A stretch of DNA of 64,000 bases. It comes from Embleya scabrispora (GTDB lineage Bacteria > Actinomycetota > Actinomycetes > Streptomycetales > Streptomycetaceae). A program made the translations under genes and the position numbers. Positions 47,601 through 59,900 of this stretch are shown here, in pieces. Within the stretch, counting starts at the first letter, position 1, and the number at the start of each line of letters is the position of its first letter. The notes beneath the pieces were generated by a model. That model had not been told where the DNA came from. It did no database searches and worked only from the letters and a program-made list of their open reading frames with translations. The stretch covers positions 1-64,000 of the forward strand of contig NZ_MWQN01000006.1 of the NCBI RefSeq assembly GCF_002024165.1. Reading direction: 5' to 3'.

Positions 47601-50600
47601 GGGCCCTTGTCCGGGTCCTCGACGTGGGTCTTGCGGCCGAGGAAGTCGTAGGTGTACTCCCACTTGTTGCCGCCGGCGTCGGTGACGGTCTTCAGTTCCT
47701 CGCGCCCGTTGTACGTGTAGGTGATCTTCGAGTAGTCGGTGCCGGTGGGGGCTCCGCCGTTGTACTCGCGCAGTTCCTGCGGCTTGCCGCGGGCGTCCGA
47801 GATCACCAGGGTCGCGGTGCCGCTGGCGGGGGGCGTGGTGGCGATCCGGTCGGCGCCGGCGTAGGAGGTGCGGGTCTCCCACTGGTTGACCGACAGCGAC
47901 GTGAACGACTCGACGGTCTTGCGGCCCATGCCGTCGTAGACAGTGGCGTTCTGCGCGGGGACCTCGTTGTCGTTGGCGACGAACACCGTCTTCGTGGGTG
48001 CCGATGTGTCGTCGTAATAGGGCTGGTTGGTCTTGAGGACGCGGCCGAGGCTGTCGTGGAACGTGTCGGTGACCACCCGGCCGGTGGCCTGGTTCTGGGT
48101 GCTGCTCTGGGTCTGGCGTTCCTGGAGGAACGCGCCCAGGAGTTGGCGCGAGGTCGCGTAGCTCTTGTCGACGCGCTTCGTCTCGGTCGTCACCACCGAC
48201 GGGGCGTTCTTGTTCACCTCGTACGCGAAACGCACGTCGGCGTCGCCCGTCTTCGGGTGGCCGGGCTTCCACACCGCCAACAGACGCCCGAGCGCGTCGT
48301 ACTCCTGCTCGACCACCAGCCCGTTGACGTCGACGGCCTTGACGGGCAGGTTGCGGGAGCCGGCCGTCTCCAGGGTGGTGGTCCAGCCCTTGGGGTCGGT
48401 GGCGATCGTCTTCGTCGGCATCGCCCCTGTGGCCGGCTCGTAGACGGTCGTGGTCGCCTTGTTCTCCGCGTCGGTGACCTTGGTCGCGCGGCCGTAGGCG
48501 TCGTACTCGGAGGTGGCGGTGGTCAGCCACTCCGGGGTGCCGTCCGGTTTGTACGCGGTGGCGGCCTCGGTGGCGGTCACGTCCCCGATCGCGCCGACCT
48601 GGCCCAGGGGCAGCTTGTCGTAGGAGGTGCGCGAGAGCGCGTATGTCGATGTCGCGGTCGCCGGTGTCTCGCAGTCCCCGGTCACGGAGACGACCTCGGT
48701 CGGCTTGCCGATGATCCACGCGGCGGTGTTGTGCGCGTACGTGGTCCTGGTACAGAACGGGTCGAGTCCGTCGGCGAAGTCGGCGACCGCCGTGGGCAGA
48801 CCGTACGTGCTCTCGTGCGTCGTTTCCTTGCGGGTCTGGCGCCAGGTGTCGTCGGCGAGCAGGCTGCGTGTGCGGGTCAGGTCGGTGCGGGTCATCCGGG
48901 CGGTGAGGTCCGGCAGGCCACGGGCGCGTTTGTGGGTGGCCGCGGCCTCGGAGATCCACGGCCTGTTGGAGGTGGTCGCGACGATCTTGTTTCCGACGTC
49001 GGCGCCGTCGAAGGTCTGGGTCTCGTAGCCGAAGCCCTGGAAGGCGTCGCGGTCGGTGATCACCGTGCCGGCGGAGTCGGTCACGCTCACCGCGCGTTTG
49101 GTGCCGTCCTTCTTGACGTCGCCGTCCATGCCGCGCAGGAACAGGGCCTTGGACTGGGTGATCCTGTCCGGGGCGACGCCGGAGCGGGTGATCACCTCCG
49201 CGTAGCCGCGGAAGTCGTTCCACGTGCGGCGGTCCTTGGACTTGGGCCTGGACGCCTCCTTGTCCTCGGTCAGTTCGGAGTCGTCACGGTGCCAGGCCGC
49301 ACCGCCGAGGTATTCGTAGCGGGTGGACTTGTCCGGGGCGTGGGTCGTCGGGTCCTGTTCGGTGACCTCGGCGACGGTGTACTTGTGGAACCAGTGCAGG
49401 ACCGGGTCCGCGTCGCCGTAGCTCCACCAGACGGGGTAGCACGCCTTGGTGTTGGCGTCCGGGGTGGGCAGGTTCGCGGTCGTGCACTCGGGCGGGTTGA
49501 ACCGGAAGGTGGTCAGCCCGCCGGTCTCGTTGGTGATCGTGGTGATCCGGCGGCGGTTCATCGGCGGCGCCATGTCGCCGCCCGCGTCGACACGGTTGGG
49601 CATGAACGTGCCGGTGAAGTCGACCGACGGCATGTCGATCTTCTTCGAACCGTCGTAGCCCGTGCGGGTGATCGACTTCAGCCACAGCGTCGCGGTGGAG
49701 CCGTCACCGGGGTCGGGGTAGTCCTGGTCCAAGACGTACTCGTCGACGGTCTGAAAACCGGAGCCGACCAGGACCTGGGTGGTGATCTTGGTCAGGCGAC
49801 GGGTGGAGAAGTAGGTGGGGCTGTACTGCTCGCACGTGCCGGTCGCCGCGCACACCTTGTCGACGGGTACGTCCGGCCACTTGGCTGCGTTGGCCTTGGT
49901 CATCTTCGCCGGATCGCAGTCGAACCCGTCCTTGACCAGGCAACGCTCCGCCGTGTCGAAGACGATCTGTGCGGTCGGCTGCGAGGCATCGGTCAGCTTC
50001 GAACCGTAGGTGATTCTCGCGAGGGTTCCGCCGCGGGTGTACTCGGTCCGGGTACCGGACCCGACCAGGATCGCGCCGCGGGTGTAGTTGTTCTTCTCCT
50101 CGTTGTACGAGAACGTGACCAGACCGCCGCGGGTGTCCACGACGTGGTCCAGGTTCCAACGCCACGCCTGCGGGCACCAGGACGCGTCGAACCCGGACGC
50201 CTTGTTGCACGGCTCGCCCGCGTTGTTGCCGTAGACCGGGGCGGTCCACGTCGAGTTCGTCGCCGGGCCGGTGTTGCCGACGCCGGGCTTGTGGCCGACG
50301 CCGAAGAAGTACTGGACTCCGTTGGGCGTCGTCAGTTTCCAGTGCTCGCCGTCGTCGTCGCCATTGCTCGCGCCGGTGAGGAGTTCGATGCGGGAGCCGT
50401 CGTCGTTCGCCAGGCGCCACGCCTTGGAGACGTCGTCACGCAGCAGCGTGGAGGAACTGCCGTTCAGGGACAGAATCAGCGAGTTCTGGTCGGACCAGCA
50501 CTTCTCGCCGGACTTGTCCTGGCCGTCCCGGGCGCACGTCTGGTAGGAGCGCTCCACGAAACCGGGCGCGTACTCCCAGCCCTCGCCGATCCACGACGCC

Positions 50601-51633
50601 TGATTGTTGGTCGAGGTGCCCTTCCCGTCGATCTGGCCGGAGTTGTAGACGAGATTGATCTGGGGGGCGGTGCCCCCGACGGCGGTGGGCACCGCAATCG
50701 GGTGGGACCAGTTCATCGTGCCCGAGTTGCCGCCCGCGGTCCACGCTCCGGACGGGGTCAGCGAGGTCGCGGTGTAGTCGCCGGAAGGGCCCGCGTCCGC
50801 CGCGGTGGCCGCCAGCACCATCCGCCCCGAAACACCGGGGTTGGCTGCGGGAAGGTCGACGGCGGCAGTGACGCTGCGCGTCGCCGCGTTGTTGCGGGAG
50901 GTCTCCAGCGGGGTCTTCACCCGGCACTGGGCCTGCTCTGGGGTGGTCAGCGCGCACTCGGGCAGCGTGGACAGCCGCAGACGGGTGGACCAGTCGGCGC
51001 CGAACGCGTCCCGGAAGCCCGCGTAGTCGAGGGAGACGGTGACCCGGCCGGCGTCGGTGCGGCCGTCGGCGCGGGCCACGCTCAGCACGACCCCGTCGAC
51101 GCCTGCCTTGTCCGCCGTGGCGCGGTCGGCGACGGTGACCTTGACCTTCGCCGGGGCCGCAGTCATTCCGGACGCAACCGGGGCGGCGCGGTTGACGAAC
51201 GGGGCCGGCGAGGCCGCGGGAGTGGTGACTCGAACGGGGCCACCGGCCACGCGGCCGTCGGTGGGTGTGGCGTAGAGCGCGGAGAAGCCGGACGCGCGCG
51301 GGGCGGTGGATTCGGCGGCGGGCACCGTCTCGGCCGTCAGCGGCTCGGGCCACACGACCTTTCCCGGCTTCCACGACCCGTGACCGTCACCCGCCGGGCG
51401 CCGCACATCGGACTTCGGTGCCTTCGAGCCGCCCACCGGCTTGGTCTTGGGAAGTTCCCCGGAGACCACGAGGGTTTCGCGTCGTCGGGCACCACCCATG
51501 GCAGGGCCTGCGCCGGGCCGGCCGACGCCAACAACGCTGCGACGGTGGCCGCCACCACGACGCCCCGACCCGCGGCACGCCCGCGCCGGGAACCGGCACC
51601 GGTCCCCCATGTCCACACGCTCTTGCCACGCAC
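44675..51633 (-). pseudogene. Secreted RHS/YD-repeat polymorphic toxin, one frameshift after the signal peptide
   Basis: GTG 51633 starts a signal peptide (RGVVVAATVAALLASAGPAQ, cleavage after QA). About 35 residues later, near 51460-51475, the frame is lost and the main frame (LVVSGELPKTKPVGGSKAPK) runs unbroken to 44675, about 2260 residues. It has an N-terminal beta-rich module, many YD repeats (YDALGRLLAVWKPG, YDFLGRKTHVEDPD, YDDLGRKTG), the RHS-core end (GFLGKPMDSTGLTHVGAREY), a Hint domain (CGHSFIPDTEVQMADGSTKP to VATLVHNC) and a ~110-residue tip (NGQAALDNSVQVKPTSTRRV, YHGHVRTWDSLNDDMQSALK). The tip resembles a nuclease-type polymorphic toxin, perhaps type 17; this is a weak call. If the frameshift is real the toxin cannot be exported. 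Confidence 0.8.
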
Positions 51634-51914
51634 GCAGCCGCCCGCCGTTCCCGCCCCCGAGCCGGGCGAAGAATCCAATGGAATCCAAATGAGGAGCGCA
51701 ACGTATGGCCCGGACTCCCCAACCGGCAACGGGAGTTCCACGCCTCGACGTGATGTTCGTCATAACAACGGAAGGGTCTCCTCGAGCGTCCTCGACAGTC
51801 GCAAAAGGCCCATCACAAAGCATAAGTGGATAGTTGGTTGGCACTTGTTCGATCAATACCGATGTGTCGACTCCGCCACTTTCCATGAGTGAACTGCGTC
51901 ACATGACAGGTGTG

Positions 51915-51944
51915 TTGTCATCGACTCGAACCGGGTCGTAGGTT
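51915..51944 (+). promoter_or_regulatory. Promoter, TTGTCA-18-TAGGTT
   Basis: TTGTCA at 51915-51920 and TAGGTT at 51939-51944 with an 18-base spacer, about 60 bases before the start codon at 52004. The same boxes with the same spacer precede the second paralogue at 56905, while the spacer sequence itself has drifted. Conservation supports function. Confidence 0.6.
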
Positions 51945-52003
51945 CCGCGCAACTACGCGCACGCCACGCGCCGCGTCCCGCATTCGCTCAGGAGACCTCA
52001 CCC

Positions 52004-55000
52004 ATGGGGCATTCACCCCCACACGCCCGAATCCGTCCCAGGCTGGCCGCCACCGTGTACGGACTGGTCGGGCTCACCCTCACCTGCGGTGTCCTGGCTC
52101 CCGGCGCGCAGGCCGCAGCCGATGCCGTGCCCGGCACATCGACCACCCCGGCCGCTACCACCGAGCCGCAAGCGACGACGCCGGTCGCCAAGGCCGAGGC
52201 GGAGCAGAGTGCCTCCTCCAAGGCACGGGCCACCAAGCAGCCCGTTCCCGTACCGGAGTTGACCACCGAGACCGACACCGTGACCGCCCTGCCGGACGGC
52301 ACGATGTCGCTGAAGCGGACCGTCGCACCCGCTCGAACGAAGAAGACCGGGAAGTGGGTCGACCTCGACCCGACGCTGAAGCCATCCACGGACGGCAAGG
52401 TCCGTCCGATCAGCACCACGGACGACCTGGTCCTCGGTGGCGGCGGCGACAACATGCTCGCGTCGATGACCACCGGCGGCCGCACCCTGACGCTGACCTG
52501 GCCCACCACGCTGCCCAGGCCCGTCCTCGACGGCGCCGGCGCGCTGTACCCGGGCGTACTGCCGGACGTCGACCTCAAGGTCACCGCCGCCGAACAGGGC
52601 GGCTTCGCCCACACGTTGATCGTCAAGACCCCCGATGCCGCGCGCAACCCGAAGCTGGCCACACTCAAGCTCGGCACCGCCGGCACCGGACTCACCGTCG
52701 CCCCCGAGGCCGGCGGCGCTCTGGTGGCGAAGGACGCCGACGGCTCACGGGTGTTCGCGGCACCGGTCCCGCAGATGTGGGACTCGCGCACCACCGCGAA
52801 GACCTCGACCGCGCGGACCGCGAACGCGGCCCCGTCCGCCGCCGACGTCGGGGAGGTCCCGGCGAGCGAACTCGCCTCCACCGCACAGCGGCCGGGCGCA
52901 CGGGCCACTCATGCGGACCTGCGTACGTCGGTGGACAAGGGCTCGGTGACGCTGAGCGCCGACACCGGTCTGCTCACCTCGCCGGACACGGTCTTCCCCG
53001 TATACATCGACCCCAGTTGGTCGCGCCCGGCGGCCATGTGGGGCTGGGTGCAGTCGGCGTACGAGACCACCCCCGGATACGGACGCACCGACTACCAGCC
53101 CGGCATCGGCTACCAACGCTGGCGCGACAGGGTCGGTATCGAGCGCTCCTTCTTCCGCGTGTCGGTGGACGGCCTGGCCGGTAAGGACGTGCTGAGCGCG
53201 TCGTTCAACGTCAAGCAGGTCGACTCGGCCATGTTCAGTTGCACCGATTCCCCGCAGCCGGTCTCGCTCAAGGCGGTCTCCGACACGCTGACGACCTCGA
53301 CGAACTGGAACAACCAGCCGAGCGGCGCGTCCGAGTGGGCGTCGGGTTCCTTCCCGGGCTCGAACGCCGACGCCCACTGCGCGCCGCGCCTGCTCGACTT
53401 CTCGATCACCGACCAGATCGCAGCCCGGACCCACTGGTCCTCGGTCACCTTCGGCCTCTTCGGGAACGAGACCCAGAGCACAAGCAACAACGGCTTCAAG
53501 CGCGTCTCGCGCACCGCCGCGGACACCTTCCTCAGCGTGTCCTACAACACCCCGCCGAACCCGCCCACGAACCTGCGCACCGACCCCGCGCCGGTCAACG
53601 GCTCGGGCGCGAACAATTGCGGCTACATCGGACGCCTCAACCCCGACGTCGGCCGACTGCGCCTGATGGCCGACCGCAACGACCTCGACGGCGACGACGG
53701 TGACGTCTGGTTCGCGCTCAACGAGATGAACCAGGGCGGCCGCGAGGTCTGGAACAGCGGCTGGACGTCCTGGGGGGCCAACGGCGCCACCGCCAACGCC
53801 GACGTCCCATCGACAAACTCGTCCCCGGCAGCACCTACCGCTGGAGCGTCAAGGGCGGCGACGGCCGACGCGAATCCGGCTGGGCCGACAGCTGCGACTT
53901 CACCGTCGACGGCACCGTCCCCACCCTCACCGGCGTCACCAGCACCGACTACCCCGTGAACGGCGGCGGCAAGACCGCCGACAACACCGGAACGTTCTAC
54001 GTCACCGCCACCGACCCCGACTCCGGCGTCGGCCGCGTCGAATACGTCCTCAACGGCAGCCTGCCCATCGGCCAGGCCCCCGCAGCGAACTGGGACGAGG
54101 AACACAAGGCGTGGAAAGTCGCCGACGTACCGGTGACCCGGTGGGGTACGAACACCCTGACCGTGCGCGCGATCGACCTGGCCGGGAACCGCACCCAGCC
54201 CTTCGCGTACCAGTTCTACGCCCCAGGCAACCCGAACGCGACCACCACCCTGGGCGACATCAGCGGCGACACCCGCGTCGACATGCTCGCCGTCACCGAC
54301 GGCGGCGCGCTGAAGATGTACGACGCCGGAACCGACCCCACCACAGGCGGACGTACGGTCTCCAACGCCGGCCAGGGCCCGATGCCCGGCGGAACCTGGA
54401 CCGGGGCGAAACTGGCCCACCGTGGCGGCGCCGGTGTCACCAGGGACGACCTCTTCGTTTACGACGGCACCAACGTGCTGGTGTACCGCAACAGCGACGG
54501 CTACAACGGAGCGCTCCCCAAACCCGGATCCGCCAACAACGGCGGCCAGTTCTACGTACCGCAGAACAACGTCCTGGCCAGTCGGCCGTTCCTGTGCGTC
54601 GACGCCCGCACCGGCCAGGACTGCGCTCCGGGCATCTACGCCGACGACTGGGGCAGGGTCAAGCAGATCGTCGCCCCCGGCGACGTCGACGGCGACGGCG
54701 CACTCGACCTCATCACCGTCGAAGGCGACACCAACCGGCTCTTCCTCCACTCCGGCAACGGAACCCCCGGAGGATTCGACCTCACCGCCAAACTCCTCGG
54801 AAACACCGACTGGGCCGACCGCGACATCATCGCCCCCGGCGACGTCACCGGCGACGAACGACCCGACCTGTGGGTCCGCGACCGCACCACCGGCAACCTC
54901 TACCAATACCCCTCCAAAGTGACCACCACGGGCGGCATCAAGGTCACCGATGTCAGCGCCCTGGGCGACGACACCCGGCGGGTCGAGCTCGCCGCGGACC

Positions 55001-56679
55001 TCACACCCGCCGTCTACCCCGCCCTGCACGCCGACGGCGACCTGGACGGCGACAAGATCGCCGACCTGTGGGCGGAAGGCCCCGGCGGCAGCCTCTACGT
55101 CATCCGAGGCAACGCCCCCGGAAGCACCACCGCCTTCCGTGACGGACAACTCCTCGCCAACAGCAACACCCCCTGGACCAACTGCAAGCCGTTCAAGTCC
55201 GGAGTCGACCCCAGCAAGACATTCGACATCTGCGGGCCGATTCTCGACAAGTACGAGGCATCCGGCGGCCCCGACGGCGAACTCCGCCTGCCCGTCTCCG
55301 GCACCAACGTCGACGGCGACAGCATCGGCCACTGGGCCGACTTCCAGGCCGACAGCGGCAACGGCACGGCCGCCGCATCGCTCAACTCCTCGCCCTACAC
55401 CGGCACCTGGATCGTCCGCGGCACCGTGCGCCAGAAGTGGCTCGCCCTCGGCGGCCCGCGCGGTCTGCTCGGCTACCCAGTGAGCGACGAGACGAAGATG
55501 TACGACGGCGGCGGCACCTACCTCGGCGCCATCAGCCGCTTCGCCGGCGGCCTCACCTCCGGCCCCGGCGCCATCACCGCCACCAACGCCGGCACCCACG
55601 AAATGCACGGCGACATCTACAACCGCTGGCAACTCTTGGGCGGCACACGCGGCTTCCTCGGATTCCCCGCCACCGACGAGACGAGGACACCCAACAAGCC
55701 CGGCTTCTACAACCACTTCCTCGCACCCGGCGCGGCCACCGTCACCGGATCCATCTACGCCTCGCCCACCACGGGCGCCTGGGCCGTCTACGGCAGCATC
55801 CGCAACACCTGGGCCGCACACGGCTGGGAGAACAGCGACCTCGGCTTCCCCATCACCGACGAGTTCGCCATCGCGGGCGGCCGTCGCTCCAACTTCCAGC
55901 AGGGCTACATCCACGAAACCTGGCGAAGCAGCACCTACACCCTCTACGGCAGCGACCGTCTCGTCGCCTCCGCCGACTTCGACGGCGACCACGTCCCCGA
56001 CGCCGTGACCATCGACGACAAGGGCTCGCTGTGGCTGCGCCACGGCAACCCCGACGGCACCTTCCGCGAGCGCGTCGGTATGTGGGGCGACACCACCTGG
56101 TCCGGCGCCACCGCCATCACCGCCGGTGACTTCGACAAGGACGGCAAGGGCGACCTGATCGCCGCGACGGTCGCCGGAAAGCTGTGGCTCTACCTCGGCA
56201 ACGGCACCGGCGGATTGTCCGACGGCAAACCACTGTGGTCCGACGGAACCTGGAACCCCGCGAGCGGAATCGCCGCCGGCGACTTCGACGGCGACGGCAA
56301 ACTCGACATCGCCAACATCTGGGCCAACGGCGAACTACGCCTGTACCGAGGCGACGGCAAGGACAAGATCGCCACCAGCATCCCCTTCGGCGTGGACGCC
56401 TCATGGGGCTCCATCAGCAAAATCACCGCCGGCGACTTCAACGCCGACGGCAAGACCGACCTCGCCGCCATCTGGGCCAACGGCGCCCTGCGGCTGTACA
56501 CCGGCAACGGCAACGCCACCATCAACGAAAGCATCAACCTCGGATCCGACAACAGCTGGGCCACCATCCGCGGCATCGCCGCCGCCGACATCAACGCAAA
56601 TGGCAAAAGCGACATCACCGCCCTGTGGGACAACGGCACACCACACACCTACCTCGACCCGGTGCGCCCCACGAACTGA
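52004..56679 (+). pseudogene. Secreted FG-GAP/LGFP-repeat protein A, one-base deletion
   Basis: ATG 52004 follows CAGGAGA. A signal peptide ends near residue 38 (LTLTCGVLAPGAQA). The N-terminal part (LPDVDLKVTAAEQGGFAHTL) and a DNRLRE-like beta module (RVGIERSFFRVSVDGLAGKD, TNWNNQPSGASEWASGSF) precede a fibronectin-like region. FG-GAP/VCBS repeats (GDVDGDGALDLITVEGD, GDFDGDGKLDIANIWANGEL) flank three LGFP repeats (LGYPVSDE, LGFPATDE, LGFPITDE), which bind cell wall in other actinobacteria. At 53807 one C is missing compared with paralogue B, shifting the frame from ADVP to the continuation IDKLVPGSTYRWSV. Restored length 1558 residues. Likely an extracellular adhesin or partner of the divergent RHS protein. 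Confidence 0.82.
54583..54916 (+). repeat. 334-bp tract identical to 59616-59949
   Basis: The stretch from CGGCCGTTCC to CCCCTCCA is base-for-base identical between paralogues A and B, although flanking coding DNA differs at many sites. It encodes the FG-GAP repeats around GDVDGDGALDLITVEGD. This is best explained by recent gene conversion. Confidence 0.9.
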
Positions 56680-56771
56680 CCCCGACCACCGCCTCGGAGC
56701 CGTCGCCCGGTCGGGCAACGGTCCCGGGACCATGGGGGAACAACTGTCCCGGTCCCATGTACGAACACCGG

Positions 56772-56803
56772 AAGGCGCCGACCACCCCAACGGTCGGCGC
56801 CTT
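56772..56803 (+). terminator. Hairpin terminator after protein A gene
   Basis: AAGGCGCCGACC (56772-56783) pairs perfectly with GGTCGGCGCCTT (56792-56803) around an 8-base loop, about 90 bases after the stop. There is no T-run, as is usual in high-GC actinomycetes. Confidence 0.7.
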
Positions 56804-56904
56804 GCCCTCTCCCTCGTACCGCAGCACATCGAGACGGCGGGACCTGCAAGGACTCGGCTCTTCCAACACTTGCGGTGAATGAAGCGGGTCACATGGCGGC
56901 CACG

Positions 56905-56934
56905 TTGTCATCGCCGCGGACCAGCCCGTAGGTT
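56905..56934 (+). promoter_or_regulatory. Promoter, TTGTCA-18-TAGGTT
   Basis: TTGTCA at 56905-56910 and TAGGTT at 56929-56934, 18-base spacer, 62 bases before ATG 56997. It matches the promoter of paralogue A, so the two genes should be co-regulated although separated by a terminator. Confidence 0.6.
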
Positions 56935-56996
56935 CCGCGCGTCTCTGCGTGCGCTCCGCGCCGTGTTCCACAACCCACCTTCAGGAGACTCCGCCC

Positions 56997-59900
56997 ATGG
57001 GGCACCCACCCCTGCATACCCGAACCCGCCCCCGCTTGGTCGCCACCGTGTGTGGACTCGTCGGACTCACCCTCACCTGCGGGGTCCTGACACCCGGCGC
57101 GCAGGCCACACCAGGTACCTCGACTACTTCCACCGCCTCCACCGCACCCACGTCCGCCGAGCCGCGGGCGACGACACCACTCGCCCGGGCCAAGGCCGAA
57201 CAAGACGCCGCCGCCAAGGCGCGGGCCACCAAACAGCCCGTCCCGGTACCGGAGTCGACCACCGAGACCGACACCGTCACGGCGCTGCCCGATGGCACAA
57301 TGTCCCTCAAGCGCACCATCGAGCCCGTTCGGACGAAGAAGACCGGCACGTGGGTCGATCTCGACGCCACACTCAACGCCTCGGCGGACGGCAGGGTCCG
57401 TCCGGTCAGCACCACCGACGACCTCGTCCTGGGCGGCGGCGGAGACAACACGCTCGCCTCGATCACCAGCAACGGCCGCACTCTCGCCCTGACATGGCCG
57501 ACGGCGCTGCCGAAGCCGATCCTCGACGGTGCCGGCGCGCTGTACCCGAACGTCCTCCCGGACGTCGACCTCCAGGTCACCGCCGCCAAGCAGGGCGGCT
57601 TCGCGCACTCGCTGATCGTCAAGACCCCGGAAGCCGCCCGGCACCCGAAACTGGCCGCCCTCAAACTCGGCGTCACCACCACCGGGGTCGCTCTCGCCAA
57701 GAACGGCAACGGCTCACTCGTCGCCAAGTCCACCGACGGCGCACCGGTGTTCGTCGCCCCCTCCCCACAGATGTGGGACTCGCGCACCACACCGCCTTCT
57801 CCCGAATCGACCGAGCAGACCGCCACGCGGTCGGCGACTACGCAGACCGCACCGCAAGGCGGCGCGGCACCCGCCGGCGTGCCGCAGGGCGAACCGGCCT
57901 CGGACGCCCACCATCCCGGCGTCCATGCCCGTACCGCCGACCTCGCCACCACGGTTGACGCCAAGTCCCTCACGCTCGAGGCCGACACGGGTATGCTCAC
58001 CGCTCCCGACACGGTCTTCCCCGTCTACATCGACCCCACCTGGGGTCGCTGGGCCGAGACCTGGGGCTGGGCCCAATCCGCCTACCCCACCAAGCCCGGA
58101 CGCGAAAACACCAAGTACCAGCCGGGCGTGGGCTACCAGCGATAGCCGGAGAACCCGATAGGCCTGGAACGCTCCTTCTTCCGCATCCCCATCGGCCTCG
58201 CAGGCAAGGACATCATCGGCGCGACCTTCAGCGTCAAACAGGTCGACTCGGCCCTGTTCAGCTGCACCGACTCCCCGCAGCCCGTCTACGTCAACCAGGT
58301 CACCGGAACCCTCGACAACTACACCAACTGGGACAACCAACCCAGCGGCAACCCCACCCCGTGGGCCAGCGGATCCTTCCCCGGCTCCAAGGACGGCGCC
58401 TGCGCGCCCCGCATGCTCGACTTCACCGTCACCGACCAGGTCGCCGCCCGCGTGGGCACGCCGTCGGTCATCCTCGCCGTCCAGGGCAACGAGACCAAGG
58501 TCGACAGCAACAACGGCTTCAAGCGCATCTCGCGCGAACCCGCCGACACCGTGATCTCCATCAACTACAACACCCCACCCGACCCGCCCACGAACCTGCG
58601 CAGCGATCCCGCGCCGATCAACGGCGCCGCCTCCGGCAACTGCGGCTACATCGGCCGCCTCAACCCCGACGTCGGCCGACTACGCCTGATGGCCGACCGC
58701 AACGACCCCGACGGCGACGACGGCGAACTGTGGTTCGCGCTCAACGAGATGAGCGCCGGGGGCGTCGAGATCTGGAACAGCGGATGGACCTCCTGGGGTC
58801 CCAACGGCGCCACGGGCATGGCCGACGTCCCCCTCGACCGGCTCACTCCCGGCAGCACCTATCGATGGAGCATCCGGGCCCGCGACGGGCGACGCGACTC
58901 CGAATGGACACACGGCTGCACCTTCTCCGTCGACGGCACCGTCCCCGCCGTGGGTGAGGTGAGCAGCACCGACTTCCCCAGGAACGGCGGCGGCAAGACA
59001 GCCGACAACACCGGCACGTTCCACGTCACCGCCACCGACCCCGACTCCGGCGTCGGCCGCGTGGAATTCGCCCTCAACTCGACCCTGCCGGTCGGCGAAG
59101 CCTCCCCCGCCGTCTGGGACGAGGTCACCAGCAAGTGGCGGATCCCGGACCTGCCGATCACAAGATGGGGAGCGAACACACTCCTCGTGCGCGCTGTGGA
59201 CCGGGCCGGGAACCGCTCACAGCCGCTGGTGTACGAGTTCTACGCCCCCGGCAACCCCAACGCAACCACCACGCTCGGCGACATCACCGGCGACACCCGC
59301 GTCGACATGCTTGCCACCACCGACGGCGGCGACCTGAAGATGTACGACGCGGGAACCGACCCCGCCACCGGCGGACGACTTGTCTCCCTCGCCGCCCAGG
59401 GGCCCAAGACCTCCGCTTCCGGCCAACCCACCTGGACCGGGGCCCTCCTCGCCCACCGCGGCGGCGCCGGAATCACCCACGACGACCTCTTCGTGCACGA
59501 CGGCACCAACCTGTACGTCTACCGCAACAGCGACGGCTACACCGCCCTGCCCAAACCCGGCGCCCCCAACAACGGCGGCCAGTACTACGTCTCCCAGAAC
59601 CGCGTACTCGCCGGCCGGCCGTTCCTGTGCGTCGACGCCCGCACCGGCCAGGACTGCGCTCCGGGCATCTACGCCGACGACTGGGGCAGGGTCAAGCAGA
59701 TCGTCGCCCCCGGCGACGTCGACGGCGACGGCGCACTCGACCTCATCACCGTCGAAGGCGACACCAACCGGCTCTTCCTCCACTCCGGCAACGGAACCCC
59801 CGGAGGATTCGACCTCACCGCCAAACTCCTCGGAAACACCGACTGGGCCGACCGCGACATCATCGCCCCCGGCGACGTCACCGGCGACGAACGACCCGAC

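Noticed and set aside
45884..51892. 2002-codon open frame on the plus strand
   Set aside because: It lies antisense to the RHS gene, whose YD repeats, RHS core and Hint domain are unmistakable. Long mirror frames are expected at this GC content.
53623..56043. 806-codon minus-strand frame
   Set aside because: Antisense to the FG-GAP/LGFP repeats of protein A; Val/Gly/Ala-rich with no motif. Same for 59217-60416 and 60420-62465 against protein B.
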